A stretch of DNA of 64,000 nucleotides from Chitinophagaceae bacterium UBA1946 (GTDB lineage: Bacteria; Bacteroidota; Bacteroidia; Chitinophagales; Chitinophagaceae): the NCBI GenBank assembly GCA_002336815.1, contig DDEU01000002.1:49688-113687 (forward strand), given 5' to 3'. The position numbers and the translations under genes were made by a program. The notes under the pieces were generated by a model, which saw only the letters and a program-made list of their open reading frames with translations, was not told the origin of the DNA and did no database searches. The stretch's first letter is position 1; the number at the start of each line of letters is the position of its first letter. Below, piece by piece: positions 26,563 through 35,562 of the stretch.

Positions 26563-27873
26563 TCAATGCAGCACCACCGTTGCCTTGTCCATATCTTCCA
26601 ATGCCATGCCCTTAGTTTCAGGCATCATGCGCCAGACAAAAATCAATTGCAGCACCATCATGGCAGCGAAGAAACCGAAGATGTATTCTCCCCCCACCTT
26701 GCCGGCAAAGAATGGAAATGTTTGTGCAACGATAGCGGCCCAAGCCCAATGTGTAAGACATCCAAACGAAGTACCCGTAGCCCTTACTGAATTGGGAAAT
26801 ATTTCCGAAATAAAAACCCATATCACCGCACCCTGCCCGATGGCATGTGCCGCAATGAACATAAACACATAGTAAGTAATGAACTGGCCATTGCCACTGT
26901 TGAACGAAAAGGCGATCAGCGCCAGCGAAACAATGTAACCGATTGAACCGATGAACATCAATGTTCTTCTTCCAAACCTGTCAATGAGCGACCATCCAAC
27001 AATGGTAAACAGCAGGTTCACTACGCCAATACCAGCCGTGCTTAAAAAAGCGGCGTCTTTGCCGATTCCGGCCATTTCAAATACCCTTGGTGCAAAATAA
27101 ATGATGGCATTGATGCCAGATAACTGGTTGAATGTAGCCAGTAAAAAGGCGAGCAGCAGCGGCTTATAAAATTTCTTATTGAACAATGCTTCTTTTGTTT
27201 GTTTGGTGCCGGCTTTAATTTCGTTGATGGTTTTATCCACGTCATCCTCGGTGATCGACAACACTTCCCGTGCATGCGCTTCATCATTCTTGAAAAGGAG
27301 CAACCACCTGGGTGTTTCGGGAACCGTGAGCATGAACAAGGAAAAAAACAGGGAAGGAATGGCCACGATGCCCAGCATCCATCGCCAGTCGTTGGCACCA
27401 CCAACTCCCTGCAGTAAGTAATTAGACAGGTAAGCGATGAGTATGCCGCTTACAACGTTCAACTGGAAAGAGATCACCAGTCGGCCACGGTATTTTGCAG
27501 GTGCGATCTCTGAAATATATACCGGCGCTACAACAGAAGACGCCCCGATACTTAGGCCGCTTAAAAAGCGAAAGAACATGAATGTGTATACATCCTGCGC
27601 CAGCGCTGCGCCAATGGATGAAACAAGAAAGATGATGCCAATCCAGATCAGCGATTTTTTTCGGCCTATTTTGTTGGCAGGAATATTTCCGAAAGCTGCC
27701 CCAAAGGCTGTTCCATACAACGCCATGGCAATGGCTGTTCCGTGCTCCCAGTTGCTGAGGCCCCAGAGTTGCTGGATGGCTTTTTCGGCGCCGGATATAA
27801 CGGCAACGTCCATCCCAAATAACAAACCCCCAAGCCCAACGGCGATTGACCAGATGATGATTTTTTTGTTCAT
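26563..27873 (-). CDS. MFS sugar porter family transporter
   Basis: 436 aa, about 12 membrane helices, inner membrane. Sugar-porter signatures are present: GRKKSLIW, RFLSGLSIGASSVVAPVYISE, PETPRWLL after helix 6, and PETKGMALEDMD after helix 12. Proteins of this family are proton-sugar symporters. It follows the VOC gene by 8 bp and probably serves the sucrose or glucose products handled by the neighbouring kinase and GH13 enzymes. Confidence 0.9.
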   Translation of the reverse strand: MNKKIIIWSIAVGLGGLLFGMDVAVISGAEKAIQQLWGLSNWEHGTAIAMALYGTAFGAAFGNIPANKIGRKKSLIWIGIIFLVSSIGAALAQDVYTFMFFRFLSGLSIGASSVVAPVYISEIAPAKYRGRLVISFQLNVVSGILIAYLSNYLLQGVGGANDWRWMLGIVAIPSLFFSLFMLTVPETPRWLLLFKNDEAHAREVLSITEDDVDKTINEIKAGTKQTKEALFNKKFYKPLLLAFLLATFNQLSGINAIIYFAPRVFEMAGIGKDAAFLSTAGIGVVNLLFTIVGWSLIDRFGRRTLMFIGSIGYIVSLALIAFSFNSGNGQFITYYVFMFIAAHAIGQGAVIWVFISEIFPNSVRATGTSFGCLTHWAWAAIVAQTFPFFAGKVGGEYIFGFFAAMMVLQLIFVWRMMPETKGMALEDMDKATVVLH

Positions 27874-27881
27874 GTGATTTT

Positions 27882-28292
27882 TTATAAGATTTGATTGAAC
27901 TCCAGCCTTTCGCCATCCGGGCCGGTAATGTTAAAATATTTACAGCCATTCTTCCAGAAAGCAAGGAATTGCGGATAGTCTTCTATCACATTAAAACCAT
28001 TATTCTTCAACAGGCCAAAGGTTTCGTCAATATCATCCACATCAAATGCCACATGATCAATATGCCCATTCCTCCGGTTCCGGGTCTCTGCCAATTCTGC
28101 CTCGGGAAGCTGGTATAATTCAATGATCATCGCATGCAGTTGCATCATGACAACCGACCCCCTCCCTCCCCTGTGCTCAAAGCTGGTGCTCATTACATTC
28201 TGAAAGCCAAGCCTGTGGTAAAAGTTTTCCGAGGTGGTCAGGTCTGTAACTGGTATACCAATGTGCTGGATATGATTGAGTTTTAAATTCAT
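27882..28292 (-). CDS. VOC (glyoxalase/dioxygenase superfamily) protein
   Basis: 136 aa. The paired beta-alpha-beta-beta-beta modules of the VOC superfamily are visible (HIQHIGIPVTDLTTSENFYHRLGF... HIDHVAFDVDDIDETFGLLKNNGF... ITGPDGERLEFNQ). Metal-ligand candidates are H8 or H11 in the first half, H78 or H81 in DHVAFDVDD and E132 near the end. The substrate is unknown. It lies between a GH13 gene (17 bp) and an MFS gene (8 bp), so it is transcribed with sugar genes; its role there is unclear. Confidence 0.8.
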   Translation of the reverse strand: MNLKLNHIQHIGIPVTDLTTSENFYHRLGFQNVMSTSFEHRGGRGSVVMMQLHAMIIELYQLPEAELAETRNRRNGHIDHVAFDVDDIDETFGLLKNNGFNVIEDYPQFLAFWKNGCKYFNITGPDGERLEFNQIL

Positions 28293-28309
28293 TCCTGTTT
28301 TTTCTAAGA

Positions 28310-30070
28310 TTATAATTCTAATACAGTTGCTTCATAAGGTTTTAGTGTGGCCGTTGCAGAACCCGCTCCATAATTATTGATAAGCACTTTCGCTTTGCTG
28401 ATGTCAATACCTGTATTTGCGGTTGCTTCTTTAGCAGTAAAATTCAGCAGCACGAGCAATTTTTTACCGTTCATCTCCCGGGTGTAGGCATACACCGCCG
28501 GGTTATCTTTGTCGAGCAATGCATATTTTCCATATACCAGCACCTGGTTATCTTTCCGCAGTTTCACCAGCTTCCGGAAATAATTCAACGGGCTGCCGGC
28601 TTCTTTCTCCTGCGCTGCTGCATTGATGGTTTTATAATTGGGATTTGTTTTTAACCAGGGGATGCCGGTGGTAAAGCCAGCATTGGCAGTAGTATCCCAT
28701 TGAAAGCCTGTGCGGCCATTATCACGGCAACCGAATTTTACAGATTCCATAAACCGGTTCATATCTGCGCCTTTGTTTTTTTGATACTGGTATTCATTCA
28801 GCGTAGCCATGTCTTTGTAGTCTTCAATTTTATCAAACCCTGCGTTGCTCATGGCCAGTTCATCGCCATTGTACACATACGGTGTTCCCCGCATGGTCAA
28901 TAAAAAAGTGTTGAGCATTTTAGCAGATGATTCCCGGAAGGCCGGCGCATCATTCCCGAAGCGGCTTACAAGCCTTGCCTGGTCGTGGTTAGAAAGAAAC
29001 ACAGCGAGCCATCCTTTTTCAGCAAAAGCGCTGTCCCAGCGGGTGAATACTTCTTTGAATTTTAAAACACTATAGGCCTCTCCACCCGGGGTTGCCGGCA
29101 TCTTTGCCAAATTAACGCCATCAAATGCGTAGGCCATTCCCAGTTCTTTTCTATCGGCATCCACCAGGTTGTGTGCATCTTCAAAGGTTTGCCCGGCACC
29201 TTCTGCCACGCTCATCACATCATACTTGCTGAACACCGCTTCATTCATCTCTTTCAAATATTCATGAAGCCCTTTGCCCATGCCATAGTATTTTTCAAAT
29301 TTCACATCCAGGTCGGCAGGCATGGCAGGCCAGGAAGTATCTTTTGCTGCAAACTGGAAGGCATCTAACCGGAACCCATCCACGCCTTTTGCTGCCCAAA
29401 ATTGCATCATGTCATAGATCTCTTTCCGCAGTTTCGGGTTTTCCCAGTTAAGATCTGGTTGCTTCCTGGAGAAGTAATGCAGGTAATACGCATTGGTGAG
29501 CGAATCGTATTTCCAGGCATCGTGGTTAATGTCAAACAAACTGTATCGGTAAGGTGGCTTGCCCCGCTCTGCATTCCACCAGTGATAATACTCCCGGTAA
29601 GGATTGGTACGGGAACTGCGGCTTTGTTTGAACCATTCGTGTTCATCGCTGCTATGGTTCACTACTATATCCATCATCAGTTTGATATTTCTTTCATGCA
29701 TGCCTTTGAGCAGTGCATTAAAATCATCCATTGTTCCAAAATCTTTCATGATGCCGCGGTAGTCACTTACATCATAACCATTGTCGTCATTGGGCGAACT
29801 GTAGATCGGGTTTAGCCACACTGCATCCACACCCAAACTTTTAATGTAATCCAGTTTTGAAATGATCCCTTTAATGTCACCAATGCCATCTCCATCACTG
29901 TCTTTAAAGCTACGGGGATAGAGTTGGTACACAACAGCTTCCTTCCACCATTTTTTCCCGGAAGAGTCTTTGCTAACAACCGTTTCACTTTTGGTGCTGC
30001 CAGGATTGCAGGAGCTGTTGATCAGCACCAGGAATGAAAGAACTGCAGTAAGATTTGAAAGAAATTTCAT
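28310..30070 (-). CDS. GH13 alpha-glucosidase/oligo-1,6-glucosidase-like lipoprotein
   Basis: 586 aa. Lipoprotein signal with Cys21 (VLINSSCNPGS), so it acts in the periplasm or at the outer membrane. The GH13 catalytic barrel shows VYQLYPRSFKDSDGDGIGD, DIVVNHSS, GFRLDAFQF (nucleophile Asp), VAEGAG (acid/base Glu) and LSNHDQARLVSRFG. This set matches the oligo-1,6-glucosidase/alpha-glucosidase subfamily. It would release glucose from short alpha-glucans, isomaltose-type sugars or sucrose. It follows the SLC45-like transporter gene by 28 bp. Confidence 0.88.
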   Translation of the reverse strand: MKFLSNLTAVLSFLVLINSSCNPGSTKSETVVSKDSSGKKWWKEAVVYQLYPRSFKDSDGDGIGDIKGIISKLDYIKSLGVDAVWLNPIYSSPNDDNGYDVSDYRGIMKDFGTMDDFNALLKGMHERNIKLMMDIVVNHSSDEHEWFKQSRSSRTNPYREYYHWWNAERGKPPYRYSLFDINHDAWKYDSLTNAYYLHYFSRKQPDLNWENPKLRKEIYDMMQFWAAKGVDGFRLDAFQFAAKDTSWPAMPADLDVKFEKYYGMGKGLHEYLKEMNEAVFSKYDVMSVAEGAGQTFEDAHNLVDADRKELGMAYAFDGVNLAKMPATPGGEAYSVLKFKEVFTRWDSAFAEKGWLAVFLSNHDQARLVSRFGNDAPAFRESSAKMLNTFLLTMRGTPYVYNGDELAMSNAGFDKIEDYKDMATLNEYQYQKNKGADMNRFMESVKFGCRDNGRTGFQWDTTANAGFTTGIPWLKTNPNYKTINAAAQEKEAGSPLNYFRKLVKLRKDNQVLVYGKYALLDKDNPAVYAYTREMNGKKLLVLLNFTAKEATANTGIDISKAKVLINNYGAGSATATLKPYEATVLEL

Positions 30071-30098
30071 TTCAATATAATTTGTATCTGATAGATCA

Positions 30099-31445
30099 TT
30101 AATGTCCGCCGCCGGTTATTATTACAGCATCATCACTCACTTTGCTGCTCTTAATGAATAAGGTGGCGATGGCTGCGATCAATAAAAAAACTGCGCCAAA
30201 ATAAATTGCATTCACGGGTTCTTTACCCAATACACTGTTGAATATCTTTCCAAAAGAAAGTGAATAGATAAGCATGGGGATCACGATCATCATATTGATA
30301 ATACCCATGTAAACTCCGTACCGGCTTTTAGGGATATCATTCACAATCAAGAGGTAGGGAACTCCCATCATACTCGCCCATGCAATGCCGAAGCCTACCA
30401 GCGGAATAAAGACAAGGTACTTATCTGCAATGTGCGGAAAGATGAACAGGGCCATCGCAGCAAGTAAAAGACAAATGGAGTGCACCATCTTTGCTCCATA
30501 TTTTCTTGCGAACCATACCAGCACAAAGGCAGACAAAAAAGTGATGATATTCGTCCAGCCGCTGATCAAACCACCCCAGCCCACTGCTTCCTGGTATGTT
30601 TTGTTGGCAACAGAACTGTCGGTGGTGCCAAAAATAGTTTTAGCGATGGTGAGGTCTTTATAATCCCAGTAACACTTGAGTGCGAACCATTGAAAAAGGT
30701 ACACTACAAAAAGCCGCCACATATTTGCCGGCATATCTTTAATGGCATGCCCGATCTCGATAAAGGGTGTGGCAAGGTTTATTTTTTTACTCCGGAGTTC
30801 GGCCAGTTCTTCCGCTGTAGGTGGAATTTCAGGCGTTGTTCTGTTGCTCCACAGCACACTGGTAATACTGCAAAATGCTCCAAAGAAAAAAGATGCATAT
30901 ACCCAGTATGGAATTTTGCTGTTGCTTTCTTTCGTTAAAAAAGGAATCAACTGAAAAAGAAAAAGAGAAAGTGTACCGAGTGTTTGACCAAACCCTGTAA
31001 AAAAACTTTGCGCTAAAAACCCGGTGGGTTGCTGTTTGGAGGAAAGCTTATCTGCTACAAAAGCACGGTAAGGCTCCATGGCAGTATTGTTGGCGGCATC
31101 CAATATCCACAGCAATCCTACAGCCATCCAGAGTTGAGAACTGAATGGAAATAAAAAAAGACAGATGCTGCAAAGCAGGGCGCCAACTAAAAAATAAGGC
31201 TTTCTTCTGCCCCAGCGTGGATGCCAGGTTTTATCGCTCATGGCACCAATAATGGGCTGGATGAGCAAACCAGTAACAGGACCGGCTATTTGCAATAATG
31301 GCAGGTCGCCATTTTCGGCACCCAGGAATTTGTAGATCGGATTAACGGCATTTTGTTGTAACGCAAAACTGTATTGTATTCCAAAAAAACCAACATTCAT
31401 GTTGATGATCTGCCAAAAACTGAGCGTTGGCTTGGAGAGGGGCAT
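30099..31445 (-). CDS. SLC45-like MFS transporter (sucrose/maltose type)
   Basis: 448 aa, about 12 membrane helices. The motifs NAVNPIYKFLGA, GPVTGLLIQPIIGAMSDKTWHPRWGRRKPY and NNTAMEPYRAFVADKL match bacterial SLC45/GPH-type disaccharide transporters. The ATG at 31445 is chosen; an upstream TTG at 31472 lies inside a TATATTTGG promoter element and is probably not a start. The protein ends in TGGGH, the same tail as the different MFS protein encoded at 33158-34405. First gene of the operon that continues with GH13, VOC and sugar porter. Confidence 0.88.
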   Translation of the reverse strand: MPLSKPTLSFWQIINMNVGFFGIQYSFALQQNAVNPIYKFLGAENGDLPLLQIAGPVTGLLIQPIIGAMSDKTWHPRWGRRKPYFLVGALLCSICLFLFPFSSQLWMAVGLLWILDAANNTAMEPYRAFVADKLSSKQQPTGFLAQSFFTGFGQTLGTLSLFLFQLIPFLTKESNSKIPYWVYASFFFGAFCSITSVLWSNRTTPEIPPTAEELAELRSKKINLATPFIEIGHAIKDMPANMWRLFVVYLFQWFALKCYWDYKDLTIAKTIFGTTDSSVANKTYQEAVGWGGLISGWTNIITFLSAFVLVWFARKYGAKMVHSICLLLAAMALFIFPHIADKYLVFIPLVGFGIAWASMMGVPYLLIVNDIPKSRYGVYMGIINMMIVIPMLIYSLSFGKIFNSVLGKEPVNAIYFGAVFLLIAAIATLFIKSSKVSDDAVIITGGGH

Positions 31446-31468
31446 AAGCAATCGTTTAGGTTGTGTAA

Positions 31469-31477
31469 CCAAATATA
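31469..31477 (-). promoter_or_regulatory. Bacteroidota -7 element (TATATTTGG) for the SLC45-GH13 operon
   Basis: Minus-strand match to TAnnTTTG, 23 bp before the ATG at 31445. No TTTG is visible 19-20 bp upstream; the LacI-type operator at 31501-31516 lies there instead. Confidence 0.5.
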
Positions 31478-31500
31478 CTCAAATCAACCAACCAGATTTG

Positions 31501-31516
31501 CTGCAACCGTTTGTGG
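31501..31516. promoter_or_regulatory. LacI-type operator upstream of the SLC45-GH13 operon
   Basis: On the minus strand it reads CCACAAACGGTTGCAG, 14 of 16 bases identical to the site at 54638-54653. It lies just upstream of the putative promoter of a sugar operon, 3 kb from a LacI-family gene. Confidence 0.55.
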
Positions 31517-31647
31517 TGGAAAATATGATATCGAACTGCTTTCTAATATAAAAACCGGGAGTTGCCTATTGATTTATTGAAGACAACGGCTCATGGATAG
31601 GATATCTCAACCCAACTGCACCTGTTGCTTTTTACTCCAGATATGCG

Positions 31648-33147
31648 TTACAAATTATATTTTTCCTGCAGTGCCAGGTACACGCCATTCGTCCAGCCGA
31701 AACCATCCTGGCCTGCGTATTCTCCGCCACCGGCTTCGAGGTGAGTATCTACCACATTGTATTTTTCCATGAACTTGCCGGTGCGCTGGTAAACATCGGT
31801 ATTGAGTTGCAACCAGCGCTTTGCTATGTTTGCAGCAAGTGAATGATGACCATACTGTTCAAGACCGCAAACAGCGATCCATTGCAACGGTGCCCAGCCG
31901 TTGGGTGCATCCCATTGCTGGCCGGTTTGCTTTAGCGTAGTCACAAGACCGCCGGCCTTTAAAAAATCTGCCTGCAATATTTCAGCAGAAAGATCAGCCT
32001 GTTCCTGCGTGGCAATTTTAAAATACAAAGGACTCGTTCCTGCAAGCGTGAGCTCCTGCTTTTGTGTACCGGACTCGAAGTCGAAGTCGACAAAAAAGCG
32101 GCAGGTTTCGTTCCAGCAATATTTCTGAATGGCCTGTTTTCTATTTTCCGCCAGTAATTTCCAGGACTGGTATTTTTCATTTTCTCCGGCAATATGCCAT
32201 GCCTCTGCAATGGTAAGCTCCAGGTTATAGAGCAGGCAGTTCAGATCAACCGGTACAATGGCTGCCGTATGGATGGTGGAAAACGAAACGCCATCTTTAA
32301 ACCAGCGGCTGCTGTAATCCCAGCCCGACTCAGCACCTGCCCTGAGGTGGGTGTACAGCCTGGCAGGTTGTTGTTGCGAATGTTCCGCCAACTCTACATC
32401 TTCCCGGAATGATTCTGGCCTTGCGGTATCAAACGCATCACAATAGCGGTTCATTATTTCGCCATCCTTCATCTTCACCACATGATGAACAGATCCGTTT
32501 TGATCATTTAATTCATCTGCACCTTTCATCCAGTATTGATATTCCTTTTCGAGTGTTGGCAAGTATTCAACCAGCACCTGGTTATTTTTCGCAGCGGCCA
32601 GCAACTGTACCATCAACGAATAAAAAGGAGGTTGTGAGCGGCCCAAATAATAGGTGCGGTTACCATTTGGAATAAAGCCTACCGTCTCTATTAAATGAGC
32701 AAAGTTGTGCAGCATATTTTCTACCATGTCTATTTTCCCGGCGGTCTTTAAACCGAGCATGGTAAAATAGCTGTCCCAGTAATACACTTCACCAAACCTT
32801 CCACCGGGTACAACGTAGGGATTGGGAAGCGGGATCAGCGAACCGGACACTTCATCGGGCTTACGGGTAAGTACCTCCCACAAATTGTTGATGTGCCCCG
32901 CGGCTGTTTTGTTGGTATCGGTTTTGAAACTGGCAGCAAATACATGCGGCAATTCAAAATGATCCAGTACAAATGCTTTGAGGTTGAAGCCTGCGCTTTC
33001 TTTTTGCTGGCTGTATAAGCGGCAGATATTTTCCAGTGATGATTTGGGTACACAATCCACAAAGGTTTTTCCATCCGGGAAAACGGCGTTCATCTGCACA
33101 TCCTCAAATAAAGGATGGCAATCAAAAATATTGAGCTGAGTTTGCAT
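31648..33147 (-). CDS. treF: Trehalase, GH37, cytoplasmic
   Basis: 499 aa from the ATG at 33147; the longer reading begins at a TTG inside the upstream gene's end. No signal peptide, so cytoplasmic. It hydrolyses trehalose to two glucose. Signature 1 is PGGRFGEVYYWDSY and signature 2 is QWDAPNGWAPLQW. The catalytic acid is D277 (ESGWDYSSRW) and the base E461 (MEKYN), followed by the intact AGGGEYAGQDGFGWTNG. It follows the MFS gene by 10 bp, so import and cleavage are coupled. Confidence 0.9.
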   Translation of the reverse strand: MQTQLNIFDCHPLFEDVQMNAVFPDGKTFVDCVPKSSLENICRLYSQQKESAGFNLKAFVLDHFELPHVFAASFKTDTNKTAAGHINNLWEVLTRKPDEVSGSLIPLPNPYVVPGGRFGEVYYWDSYFTMLGLKTAGKIDMVENMLHNFAHLIETVGFIPNGNRTYYLGRSQPPFYSLMVQLLAAAKNNQVLVEYLPTLEKEYQYWMKGADELNDQNGSVHHVVKMKDGEIMNRYCDAFDTARPESFREDVELAEHSQQQPARLYTHLRAGAESGWDYSSRWFKDGVSFSTIHTAAIVPVDLNCLLYNLELTIAEAWHIAGENEKYQSWKLLAENRKQAIQKYCWNETCRFFVDFDFESGTQKQELTLAGTSPLYFKIATQEQADLSAEILQADFLKAGGLVTTLKQTGQQWDAPNGWAPLQWIAVCGLEQYGHHSLAANIAKRWLQLNTDVYQRTGKFMEKYNVVDTHLEAGGGEYAGQDGFGWTNGVYLALQEKYNL

Positions 33148-33157
33148 GATATAATTA

Positions 33158-34405
33158 TTAGTGGCCGCCGCCGGTAAATTCAATACTGGTATTGCTCTTT
33201 TTATGAATGCGGTAAAAAAAGAACAGGCAGATCATCAACACTGTCATGGGTATCAATGAAAAATAGAATGCCTTTTGTCCGCCAATATTTTTAAATAAAT
33301 AACCTACCAGCCTTGATCCTAACGTTCCGCCTATGGCAGAGAAAAAAACCAGCAATGATGCCATCGGGCTATGAAACATTTTTTCAGTAGCGCTTAATAC
33401 AAATGAATTGATCAATGGATAAATAGGCGCCAGGAAAAAGCCAATCAATGGAAACACATAGGCGATCACCGGAACATCCTGGAGTGAATTAATTTGTTTC
33501 GGCTGAAGATTTTGTGTTTGTGGCAAAACAAATAATACCATTAGTGCGGCACCTACCAGGCAACCGGCCAATATAGCAAGCCAATGTACTCTTTTAACAA
33601 GCAAAGAAGATATATACCTCCCCGCCGCAATAGACAACATGAGGATGATCGCCATATAAACACTTGTCTTTTCAGGGAGGTGTAACACTTTTTCATTAAA
33701 GGTGGGCAGCCAGCTCATGATACCCTGTTCCATCATTACATACATAAAAGCTGCCACTGCAAACACCAATACCAGCGGCCTTGCCAGTAATTTTATCATC
33801 TCTGCGAAATCATCGCCGATACCTGTTCCGGGAATTTCATATTTAATATTAAAATCAGCGAATAATAAAATAAGAAAGGAGACCGCTATCAACACTGCCA
33901 GTAAAAGGTATATCCTTAGCCATGCATCCGGATCCGTATCGCTGTAAAAAAGAGGGAATATGATAAAGCCGGCAGCAATGCCGATCATAAAAAAACTTTC
34001 AATAGAGGTAAGTACACTTTTGTGTTCCTTATCACTATTGGTAATAAGCCCGATCATTGAATATACCGACACTTTGATAACAGCGAAAGAAATACCCACA
34101 CATGCAAACAGGATACGAACGGAAGTAAACGAATTGCCATAATACATTCCGATACATCCAACAAACACCAATGCCAATGCGATCAGCATTCCCTTTTTAT
34201 ACCCAAGTCTTGGCAAGAAAGAGCCAACCAAAAAAGAAACAAAAGCGATGGACAGATCTTTGAATGCTTCCAGCGAACTTGCTTTTAATTCGTCAACATG
34301 ATAAGTATTGATCGATTTTTGAATAAGTATCCCCACACTATTTAGAAGAATAGCGAAAACAAAGTAATTGAGATACAGGGATAGTTTGATCCTGAAGTTT
34401 GGCAT
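33158..34405 (-). CDS. MFS transporter, probable trehalose or related sugar importer
   Basis: 415 aa, about 12 membrane helices, FucP/TsgA-like rather than sugar-porter type. The ATG at 34405 is chosen; the TTG at 34429 lies within the -7 promoter element. Co-transcription with the cytoplasmic trehalase, 10 bp downstream, suggests that it imports trehalose. The protein ends in TGGGH, identical to the tail of the SLC45-like transporter although the two proteins are otherwise unalike. Confidence 0.8.
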   Translation of the reverse strand: MPNFRIKLSLYLNYFVFAILLNSVGILIQKSINTYHVDELKASSLEAFKDLSIAFVSFLVGSFLPRLGYKKGMLIALALVFVGCIGMYYGNSFTSVRILFACVGISFAVIKVSVYSMIGLITNSDKEHKSVLTSIESFFMIGIAAGFIIFPLFYSDTDPDAWLRIYLLLAVLIAVSFLILLFADFNIKYEIPGTGIGDDFAEMIKLLARPLVLVFAVAAFMYVMMEQGIMSWLPTFNEKVLHLPEKTSVYMAIILMLSIAAGRYISSLLVKRVHWLAILAGCLVGAALMVLFVLPQTQNLQPKQINSLQDVPVIAYVFPLIGFFLAPIYPLINSFVLSATEKMFHSPMASLLVFFSAIGGTLGSRLVGYLFKNIGGQKAFYFSLIPMTVLMICLFFFYRIHKKSNTSIEFTGGGH

Positions 34406-34425
34406 AGCAGCAGTATATGGTGAAA

Positions 34426-34458
34426 TCAAATATACCGGTAAGCATTCTATAAAACAAA
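34426..34458 (-). promoter_or_regulatory. Bacteroidota promoter (TTTG-N20-TATATTTGA) for the MFS-trehalase operon
   Basis: On the minus strand a TTTG -33 element (34455-34458) is followed after exactly 20 bp by TATATTTGA (34426-34434). The predicted transcript start is only about 15 nt before the ATG at 34405. This is the best match to the Bacteroidota primary promoter in the window. Confidence 0.65.
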
Positions 34459-34466
34459 CAGATGCA

Positions 34467-35459
34467 CTACAAAGAATCGCCTTTTACCAACATTGATTCC
34501 ACGCAAACGATTTCTGAAACTTTTTGTGCGCTTAGCCTGGCCTGCATTTGTTTAAAAGCCAGCTTGCCGAGTTTGTACCCGCTTGTTTCAACATAGGTAA
34601 CAGCGGGGTTGAACATTTTGGGAATAAAGCCATTGCTGATACCGATCACTGCAACATCACCAGGAATATTGAGATTGAGTTCGTGGATCGCCTTCATTAC
34701 ACCGATCAAAATAAGATCGCCCATACAGAAAATTACATCCGGTGGCATGGCGGATTGAAGCGCTTCCAACGCAACTTTTTGGGAAGGTTCCGGGCTTTCA
34801 GGATGGTGAACAGTAATAGTTGTTTTAGGTGCCTGTTGCTTAAACGTCTTTACAAATGCTTCTTCTCTTATCCTGGAGATGCTCAAATGAGGATGACCAA
34901 AAAGTGCCAGTACATTTTTTTTCTTTTTGGCAATGATGGCTTCTGCTGCGATCCTTGCAGCGTCTTCATCTGCCAGGCATACAGAACAAAATCCGGGCTC
35001 CTGCGGCACCCTGTCGAAAAACACCACCGGTATTTCCAGGTCTTCCATTTTTTTAAATGGCGCCATGTCTTCCGTAGCAATGGAAATGGCAGCAAATAAA
35101 CCCATCACCATATTCTTTCTTAAAATGGAAAGATTGGCCGTTTCAATATCAAGTTCATCTCTTGACTGCATGATCAATACAGAGAAGCCCTGCTTACGGG
35201 CATCCTCTTCCACCGCGGCAATAAAAGAATCGTAAAAAAAATTGTCAATAAAAGGGATCAGCACGCCCAGCACATTGCTTTGCTTGGTACGCAACTGCAC
35301 CGCATAACTGTTGGGTTCGTACTCCATCGCGGCGGCCAGTTCTTTCACTTTATTTTTGGTGCCCTGAGAAATATCAGGATGATCTTTTAATGCCCTGGAT
35401 ATTGTTGATATACTTAGACCAAGTGTTTGAGATAATTTTTTTAAAGTACTTTTTTGCAT
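34467..35459 (-). CDS. LacI-family transcriptional regulator
   Basis: 330 aa. An N-terminal HTH (KLSQTLGLSISTISRALKDHP) and hinge (AAAMEYEPNSYAVQLRTKQSN) are followed by a periplasmic-binding-protein-like sensor domain (about 60-330). The family represses or activates sugar genes in response to a sugar or sugar phosphate. It lies among trehalase, sucrose and transporter genes. Palindromes with the LacI-type core GCAAACGnTTGC lie before two sugar operons in the window and are the best candidate targets. No such site was found at its own promoter. Confidence 0.92.
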   Translation of the reverse strand: MQKSTLKKLSQTLGLSISTISRALKDHPDISQGTKNKVKELAAAMEYEPNSYAVQLRTKQSNVLGVLIPFIDNFFYDSFIAAVEEDARKQGFSVLIMQSRDELDIETANLSILRKNMVMGLFAAISIATEDMAPFKKMEDLEIPVVFFDRVPQEPGFCSVCLADEDAARIAAEAIIAKKKKNVLALFGHPHLSISRIREEAFVKTFKQQAPKTTITVHHPESPEPSQKVALEALQSAMPPDVIFCMGDLILIGVMKAIHELNLNIPGDVAVIGISNGFIPKMFNPAVTYVETSGYKLGKLAFKQMQARLSAQKVSEIVCVESMLVKGDSL

Positions 35460-35562
35460 TTAGAAGCGTTGAAATGCGGTGAGTGATCAGAAAGTAAAAT
35501 ACAATTTTTCCGCCTGCAAAATAAAGCATAATAACATGTAAACAGCTTTTTAAATGGCTTGA

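Noticed and set aside
27422..27964. 180-aa minus-strand ORF overlapping the sugar porter start
   Set aside because: Out-of-frame reading of the MFS and VOC genes; Trp/Cys/Arg-rich shadow.
31446..31472. TTG start for the SLC45-like MFS gene
   Set aside because: The TTG belongs to TATATTTGG, a -7 element; the ATG at 31445 fits the family N-terminus.
34406..34429. TTG start for the FucP-like MFS gene
   Set aside because: The TTG is part of the TATATTTGA -7 element; the ATG at 34405 follows the predicted transcript start.
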